Part shown: positions 6,137 through 10,041 of the stretch, piece after piece | How positions within the stretch are numbered: the stretch's first letter is position 1 | Layout of the letters: each line of letters starts with the position of its first letter | Source of the DNA: Accumulibacter sp031732815 | GTDB lineage: Bacteria; Pseudomonadota; Gammaproteobacteria; Burkholderiales; Rhodocyclaceae | NCBI RefSeq assembly: GCF_031732815.1 | Contig: NZ_JAVMKF010000009.1 | Location: 1-10,041, forward strand | Reading direction: 5' to 3' | DNA: 10,041 nt | The notes under the pieces: model-generated | Database searches by the model: none | Told to the model about the DNA's origin: nothing | Seen by the model: the letters and a program-made list of their open reading frames with translations, nothing else | Program-made: the position numbers and the translations under genes

Positions 6137-7203
6137 GCATCGGCATCCGCAATATCAGCAAGCACTTCGGCGCTTTCCACGCGCTCGACGACGTCTCCAT
6201 CGACATTCCTTCCGGCCAACTGGTCGGCCTGTTGGGGCCGTCAGGCTGCGGCAAGACGACGCTCCTGCGCATCATCGCCGGGCTCGAACGGGCGGATGCC
6301 GGCCGGATACTGCTCGAGGGAGACGATGCGTCCGACCGCCACGTGCGCGACCGCCAGGTCGGCTTCGTCTTTCAACACTACGCGCTGTTCCGTCACATGA
6401 CCGTATTCGACAACGTCGCCTTTGGTCTGCGCGTGAAACCGAGAAGACAGCGGCCATCGGAGAACGAAATCAAGAAGCGCGTGAGCCGGTTGCTCGACCT
6501 CGTCCAGCTCGGCTGGCTCGCCGACCGGTACCCGTCGCAGCTTTCCGGGGGGCAGCGCCAACGCATCGCGCTCGCCCGCGCGTTGGCGGTTGAGCCCAAG
6601 GTGCTGCTCCTCGACGAGCCCTTCGGCGCGCTCGACGCCAAAGTGCGCAAGGAACTGCGCCGCTGGCTGCGGCGTTTGCATGACGAGATCCATGTCACCA
6701 GTGTCTTCGTCACCCACGACCAGGAAGAAGCCCTCGAAGTGTCCGATCGTGTTGTGTTGATGAACAAGGGCAGGGTCGAGCAAACCGGAGTTCCCGACCA
6801 GGTCTACGATCATCCGGCGACCCCGTTCGTTGCCAGCTTCCTCGGCTCGGTCAACCTGTTCCACGGGCGGGTCGAGGCAGGCCAGTTGCACGTCGGCGAT
6901 CACGCGCTTCCCGTCGCTACGGTCCAGCAGGACAACAGCCGCGCGCTTGGTTTCGTTCGCCCGCACGAATTCGACGTGCTGCCGGCCAGCGCACCAGGCA
7001 ACGGCCTTCCCGCCCGGATCCAGCGCGTGGTCGCTATCGGCCCGCTTGCCCAAGTCGAGCTGACGCGTCAGGACGGGCAACTGCTCGAGGTATCCGTGCT
7101 GCGCGACACGCTGGACGTCCTCGGCCTGCGCGAAGGGGACCACGTTTCCCTGCGCCCGCGCAACATCCGAGTTTTCGCTGACGAACAGCCCCTGGCGGCC
7201 TGA
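6133..7203 (+). CDS. cysA: Sulfate ABC transporter ATP-binding protein CysA
   Basis: The cytoplasmic ATPase that powers sulfate import as a dimer under CysT/CysW. The 356 residues contain every ABC motif: Walker A GPSGCGKTT (35-43), Q-loop Gln81 (FVFQHYALF), signature LSGGQRQR (137-144), Walker B VLLLDEP (157-163) with catalytic Glu162, D-loop ALD (166-168) and switch His195 (FVTHD). After about residue 235 comes the TOBE-type regulatory domain (SFLGSVNLFHG, GFVRPHEFDV, VSLRPRNIRVF), as in standard CysA. The start overlaps the cysW stop by four bases, which forces coupling. MSIGIRNISKHFGAFHALDD is the normal family N-terminus. The gene ends 31 bp before cysB with no terminator between, so both may share a transcript. 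Confidence 0.96.
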   Translation: MSIGIRNISKHFGAFHALDDVSIDIPSGQLVGLLGPSGCGKTTLLRIIAGLERADAGRILLEGDDASDRHVRDRQVGFVFQHYALFRHMTVFDNVAFGLRVKPRRQRPSENEIKKRVSRLLDLVQLGWLADRYPSQLSGGQRQRIALARALAVEPKVLLLDEPFGALDAKVRKELRRWLRRLHDEIHVTSVFVTHDQEEALEVSDRVVLMNKGRVEQTGVPDQVYDHPATPFVASFLGSVNLFHGRVEAGQLHVGDHALPVATVQQDNSRALGFVRPHEFDVLPASAPGNGLPARIQRVVAIGPLAQVELTRQDGQLLEVSVLRDTLDVLGLREGDHVSLRPRNIRVFADEQPLAA

Positions 7204-7234
7204 ACGCAATGAATGACGAGAGAGAACAGGCCAT

Positions 7235-8176
7235 ATGAACTTCCAGCAGCTCCGGATCATCCGCGAGACCGTCCGCCAGGAATTCAACCTGACCGAGGTC
7301 GCCAACGCGCTCTACACGTCCCAGTCGGGCGTCAGCAAGCACATCAAGGATCTCGAGGACGAACTCGGGATCGAGATCTTCGTCCGCCGCGGCAAGCGGC
7401 TGCTTGGGTTGACCGAGCCCGGCAAGGATCTGGTTGGCGTGGTCGAGCGCATCCTCCTCGACACACAGAACCTGCGGCGAATCGCCGACCAGTTTGCGAG
7501 CCGGGAAACGGGTCACTTTGTTGTGGCGACCACGCACACGCAGGCGCGCTACGCCCTGCCGACCATCATAAAGTGGTTCAAGGCCGACTACCCGAAGGTG
7601 CACCTGACCCTGCTGCAGGGGAGCCCGGGCGAAATCGCCGACCTGCTGGTTTCGGGGCGGGCCGACATCGGCATCGCGACTGAGAGCCTTGACACCGTTC
7701 CCGAACTGGCGTCGTTCCCGTTCTATTCGTGGCACCACGCGATCATCGTTCCCCACGGCCATCCGTTGCTCGCGGCAGGGGGGATCACGCTGGAAACGCT
7801 CGGCGATTACCCTCTCATTACCTACCACGAAGGATTCACTGGGCGCACCAAGATTGACCAGGCGTTTTCGGATGCCGGGGTAGTCCCCGACATCGTGCTC
7901 TCGGCTATCGACGCCGACGTGATCAAGACCTACGTTGGCCTTGGGCTAGGCGTCGGCATCGTCGCCTCAGTCGCCTACGATGCCGAACAGGACCGCAACC
8001 TTGCGCTGATCCCGGTGCCCGACCTGTTCCCAGCAAATACAACCCGCCTCGCTGCGCGCCGGGGAATCTACCTGCGCAGCTATGCCCATGCCTTCATCGA
8101 AAAGGTCTGTCCGGACCTCGGCGAGGAGACCATCAAGGCCGCATTGCGATCTCACCAGAATGGCGGGGCTGACTGA
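7235..8176 (+). CDS. cysB: LysR-family sulfur-assimilation regulator CysB
   Basis: A transcription activator of sulfate uptake and cysteine synthesis genes, responsive to O- or N-acetylserine, in 313 residues. The winged helix-turn-helix is at about 18-41 (NLTEVANALYTSQSGVSKHI). The cofactor domain starts near 92 and has the hallmark TTHTQARY (99-106). Thr100, Gln103, Thr149 (GIATE), Trp166 (SWHHAII) and Thr202 (GFTGRTKID) fall at the same numbers as the anion-site residues of enterobacterial CysB, which supports CysB over a distant LysR. The paralogue Cbl shares much of this and cannot be ruled out by eye. ATG 7235 has GAGAGAACAGG upstream. It is co-directional and 31 bp after cysA, so it probably regulates the operon that carries it. 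Confidence 0.93.
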   Translation: MNFQQLRIIRETVRQEFNLTEVANALYTSQSGVSKHIKDLEDELGIEIFVRRGKRLLGLTEPGKDLVGVVERILLDTQNLRRIADQFASRETGHFVVATTHTQARYALPTIIKWFKADYPKVHLTLLQGSPGEIADLLVSGRADIGIATESLDTVPELASFPFYSWHHAIIVPHGHPLLAAGGITLETLGDYPLITYHEGFTGRTKIDQAFSDAGVVPDIVLSAIDADVIKTYVGLGLGVGIVASVAYDAEQDRNLALIPVPDLFPANTTRLAARRGIYLRSYAHAFIEKVCPDLGEETIKAALRSHQNGGAD

Positions 8177-8313
8177 ACTGGGTTGCCTCGTCAGTACAGC
8201 TATCTCTTCGATTCGATGACAGGTCAACGGGCTAGGGCAGACCAAGGCCCATTCGCCGCCTGCGCCGGTCAAGCGCTCCGCCAGCCGGCGCCGTCGGCCA
8301 TCGTCAGGTCAGC

Positions 8314-9006
8314 TCAGCGGTAGCCTGCGCGGCGGTAGCTGTAGTTGCCGTCGTAGATCGCTCCGGCACGGTCGAAGGCACAGGAGAAAGTCAGGCTGCG
8401 CTCGCCGCCCGCGCTGAAGACGACGCTGCCGTCGCCGCTCAAGGTGCGGCCGTTGAGGTCGGCGTTGCTCAGGTAGAGGCGCTCGACGTCGCCGTGTTCG
8501 TTCGCCAGATGAGCCCGGACGACGCGCGCGCATTCCGTGCGCAGATAGCGCATGTCGTTGAATGGCGACATTTTGCCGGTGTTGTAGCTGGTCCGCTTGT
8601 CGTCGTGTTCGGCGTCCTTGCTCGAGTTCGAGGCGAGGACGGCGAGCAGTGCGGCGACGCCGACGACGCCGGCACCGATCGCCAGAGCCTTGCCGCTGCC
8701 ACTCTTCTTGTGCTCATGCGCGCTGTGCTGCGAGACGTTCCAGCTCACTACCTCGCGATTTTCGATGCGGCAATCGAAGCGTTGCTGGCGCCCGTCGCGG
8801 TCGTCGACCAGGCCCCTGACGGCGTAGGAACGGTGGCCGGTCTCGTTGACCTGTACGTCACGCGCGTTGAAATACGACGAGCCCCAGCCGGCAACCTAGT
8901 CCACGCAGTCGTTGCGTGCGCTGAAGTCGTTGTAGGCGAGTGCGACGGGGGCGATCAGCAGCGCGGCGAGGGTCAGGCCCAGCTTGATGGTCTTGGTGTT
9001 GGCCAT
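8314..9006 (-). pseudogene. Two-module exported membrane protein, split by an in-frame TAG
   Basis: I do not recognise the family. Read through one amber codon, this is a 230-residue protein. A Sec signal peptide (1-24, hydrophobic GLTLAALLIAPVALA) is followed by a first module (about 25-90) with Cys34 and Cys79. A Lys/His-rich linker precedes a Gly-rich membrane or glycine-zipper segment at 107-126 (ALAIGAGVVGVAALLAVLAS), and a second module (about 150-228) carries Cys159 and Cys209. The modules resemble each other: Cys-Val at the front, then a DV pair, a Gly-rich turn, and FDC (RFDCRIENREVVSWNVS) matching FSC (TFSCAFDRAGAIYDGNYS). TAG at codon 37 (8896-8898) stands one base from GAG or CAG in NDCVD*VAGWGSS; frame and content continue without a shift. 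ATG 9006 has GAAGGGGG eight bases upstream. A GTG at 8748 could start the C-terminal 144 residues, but would drop the signal peptide and the first module. Likely a nonsense pseudogene; a sequencing error is possible. Confidence 0.68.
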
Positions 9007-9082
9007 GCAAGTGCCCCCTTCGGGTTGTCGATGCTGACGATGATACAAGCTGTACGCGCGAAGCGGCAGCAGTGCAGCACGC

Positions 9083-9112
9083 GCGGGAACGCACCTTGTG
9101 CAGCGCTCCCGC
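9083..9112 (-). terminator. Candidate hairpin terminator after the YdcF-type remnant
   Basis: On the minus strand, GCGGGAGCGC and GCGTTCCCGC form a 10-bp stem (one G-U pair) around a 10-nt loop. It begins 28 nt after the TAA of the YdcF-type remnant and lies before the membrane protein start at 9006. No U-run follows, so it may be a rho-assisted or weak terminator rather than a standard one. Confidence 0.4.
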
Positions 9113-9139
9113 CCGGCGCGCAGCATGACGATGCCCGGC

Positions 9140-9340
9140 TTACGGGCGCGGCAGGGCAGCCCACAGCAGGCCGAGATACTCGTGCAGGGCATAGTAGCTG
9201 TTCAGGTTTGCGCTCGCCTGCGGCAGGAAATCGAAGGCGTCGATCGGCTTCTGGCGCCGACTGCGGAACTCGGTCGGCGCGGGAACGACGCTCAATCCGG
9301 CCGCTTCGAACAGGCGGCGCGCGCGGCATGTCGAAGGTGC
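9140..9340 (-). pseudogene. YdcF/ElyC-type DUF218 protein, C-terminal remnant
   Basis: Only about the last 65 residues remain. The end reads RRLFEAAGLSVVPAPTEF, RSRRQKPIDAFDFLPQA and SYYALHEYLGLLWAALP, which is the normal C-terminus of the DUF218 family (YdcF, SanA, ElyC). These are membrane-associated proteins linked to envelope polysaccharide or peptidoglycan precursors. Just upstream the conserved TFDMPRA lies in another frame: two extra bases in the GC-alternating run around 9316-9324 would join it to RRLFEAAG, so there is a small indel. Similarity ends at about 9340, where terminal repeats of an IS21-family element begin, so the insertion removed the 5' part. The stop codon is TAA at 9140-9142. 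Confidence 0.72.
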
Positions 9341-9342
9341 GT

Positions 9343-9387
9343 ATTCCACAGCAAACTGGACAGTGATTCCACAGCAAACTGGACAGT
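9343..9387 (+). repeat. Two 22-bp direct repeats at the IS21-type left end
   Basis: Identical 22-bp units occupy 9343-9364 and 9366-9387, separated by a single G, giving a 23-bp period. Each begins ATTCCACAG and ends CTGGACAGT. Multiple terminal repeats of this kind are known transposase (IstA) binding sites in IS21-family elements, which supports the element call and marks its left end. Confidence 0.9.
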
Positions 9388-9425
9388 CATTCGTGCTAGC
9401 GTAGCGCGCGGGATAACCGTGGCAT

Positions 9426-9466
9426 CCTCGGTGAATTTACCGAGGGCCACCTGGCGAATACCAGGT
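9426..9466 (+). promoter_or_regulatory. Double hairpin in the istA leader
   Basis: Two perfect stems stand back to back just before istA: CCTCGGT/ACCGAGG (9426-9432 with 9439-9445, loop GAATTT) and ACCTGG/CCAGGT (9449-9454 with 9461-9466, loop CGAATA). The 3' arm of the second contains the only ribosome-site-like AGG, six bases before the istA ATG. Folding would therefore hide the start site in transcripts that read in from outside. Structure is seen directly; the translational role is inference. Confidence 0.6.
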
Positions 9467-9471
9467 TATCC

Positions 9472-9987
9472 ATGCGCAAGATTGTTGACGTTTTATGGCT
9501 GTCCCACGCGGGCGGCCTCAGCCATCGCGAGATCGCTTGGGTGGTCAATAGCTCGCCGACGACAGTCGGCGAAATTCTCCGCCGAGCGAAGCTCGTTGGC
9601 GTGGCGTGGCCGCTGCCAGCCGAAACGAGTGAGGCGTGGCTGGAGGCGCAGCTCTACCCGCCGGCGGCGGCGTCGAGCCAGACTCGTCCTGAACCCGACT
9701 GGCCGGGTGTGCACCGCGAACTGCGACGCAAAGGGGTGACGCTCGACCTGCTATGGCAGGAGTACAAAGCCGAACATCCGTCGGGCTACCACTACAGCGG
9801 CTGCTGCGCCCACTATCGGCGGTGGGTCGTCCGGCTCTCGTTCAGCCTGCGCCAGACGCACGCCGCGGGCGAGAAACTGTTCATCGACTACGCCGGCCCA
9901 ACGGTGCCGATCACCAACTCGATGACCGGTGACATCCGCCAGGCAGCGATCTTCCTGGCCGTGCTGGGTGCTTCGAACTACACGTAC
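9472..9987 (+). pseudogene. istA: IS21-family transposase IstA, N-terminal fragment
   Basis: IstA is the DDE transposase of IS21-type elements and works with the ATPase IstB. About 172 residues remain of a usual ~500. The N-terminal helix-turn-helix (LSHREIAWVVNSSPTTVGEI, 16-35) is followed by the family stretch GVAWPLPAE and the region ending HYRRWVVRLSFSLRQTH. The start of the catalytic domain is GEKLFIDYAGPTVPI, where the Asp of FIDYAG is the first acidic residue of the DDE triad, and QAAIFLAVLGASNYTY is the last conserved block. The next family residues (AEATWTQ) are replaced from 9988 by PWRSPELTRFCSPD, a translation of another element's end. The other two acidic residues are absent, so this copy cannot act. 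istB would lie to the right, outside the window. Confidence 0.86.
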
Positions 9988-9990
9988 CCT

Positions 9991-10041
9991 TGGCGCTCAC
10001 CAGAATTGACCCGTTTCTGCTCACCAGACCGGACCCACTGC
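9991..10041. mobile_element. End of a second IS21-like element with 18-bp repeats, partial
   Basis: Immediately after istA loses its similarity, two near-identical 18-bp units appear at 9995-10012 and 10019-10036. Each begins GCTCACCAGA and ends GACCC, with a 24-bp period. They are unlike the 22-bp repeats at 9343. A TG at 9991-9992 could be the element tip. Short repeats at an abrupt junction inside a transposase gene are what the end of a different IS21-family element would look like. The element itself lies beyond the window, so its identity is not established. Confidence 0.6.

Larger units (their letters stand above)
9338..10041 (+). mobile_element. IS21-family insertion sequence, left part, interrupted
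   Basis: The left end of an IS21-type element enters at about 9338-9343 and runs through terminal repeats, a structured leader and the 5' part of istA. istA continues only to about 9987, where unrelated repeat-bearing DNA takes over. A TG dinucleotide at 9338-9339 could be the element tip, but the exact end and target duplication cannot be fixed because the right end is outside the window. It interrupts a YdcF/DUF218-type gene. Confidence 0.75.

Noticed and set aside
6241..7305. Long minus-strand open frame (354 residues) opposite cysA and the start of cysB
   Set aside because: The plus strand carries all ABC motifs in order; the antisense product shows no family features and crosses two genes.
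8177..8313. Terminator or small gene between the convergent cysB and membrane protein genes
   Set aside because: Only a short GC-rich near-palindrome around 8282-8300 was seen, with no U-run and no coding similarity.
258..8898. Amber (TAG) read as a sense codon, since two interrupted genes carry in-frame TAG
   Set aside because: The hydrolase at 980-982 ends naturally with TAG, the IS5 copy has other fatal lesions, and the intact genes use TGA. Two unrelated nonsense mutations explain the data better than recoding.

Overview
The window is high-GC bacterial DNA that looks betaproteobacterial. The evidence is the sbp-cysT-cysW-cysA-cysB gene order, a CysB with the full cofactor-site residue set, a flavocytochrome c pair, and several IS5/IS21-type insertion sequences. 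A Rhodocyclales- or Candidatus Accumulibacter-like genome would fit, but this is inference from protein style and gene order, not a database match.

Layout: (1) 1-700 holds an 8-bp triple tandem repeat and a dead, 3'-truncated IS5-family transposase (minus strand) with a lost start codon, an internal deletion and an amber stop. (2) 700-2480 (minus strand) carries a small monoheme cytochrome c, a truncated and frameshifted flavocytochrome c sulfide dehydrogenase flavoprotein, and an RBBP9/YdeN-type serine hydrolase. Once the frameshift is corrected, the flavoprotein remnant reads in frame straight into the hydrolase. (3) 2738-3094 (plus) encodes a small helix-hairpin-helix protein resembling the RNA polymerase alpha C-terminal domain. 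(4) 3238-8176 (plus) is the intact core: periplasmic sulfate-binding protein, permeases CysT and CysW, ATPase CysA and the LysR regulator CysB. The binding-protein gene and cysT each have a putative promoter sharing an 11-bp block that includes the -10 hexamer. (5) 8314-9340 (minus) holds a two-module, signal-peptide-bearing membrane protein gene interrupted by an in-frame TAG at codon 37, then the C-terminal end of a YdcF/DUF218-type gene cut off by an insertion sequence. (6) 9340-10041 is the left end of an IS21-family element with 22-bp terminal direct repeats, a two-hairpin leader and the first ~172 codons of istA. istA is itself interrupted near 9988 by what looks like the repeat-bearing end of a second IS21-like element that runs off the window.

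Functionally, the centre is a complete ATP-driven sulfate uptake system with its regulator: Sbp captures sulfate or thiosulfate, CysT/CysW form the channel, CysA hydrolyses ATP, and CysB probably switches the promoters on under sulfur limitation. The flanks are decaying. At least four genes or elements are broken by point lesions, small indels in short simple repeats, or IS insertion. Loss of the flavocytochrome c flavoprotein suggests that sulfide oxidation by this locus has been abandoned while sulfate assimilation was kept. I do not see a convincing new multi-gene defence or mobile system. The most unusual items are the two-module membrane protein, the flavoprotein-hydrolase junction, the paired cys promoters and the istA leader.
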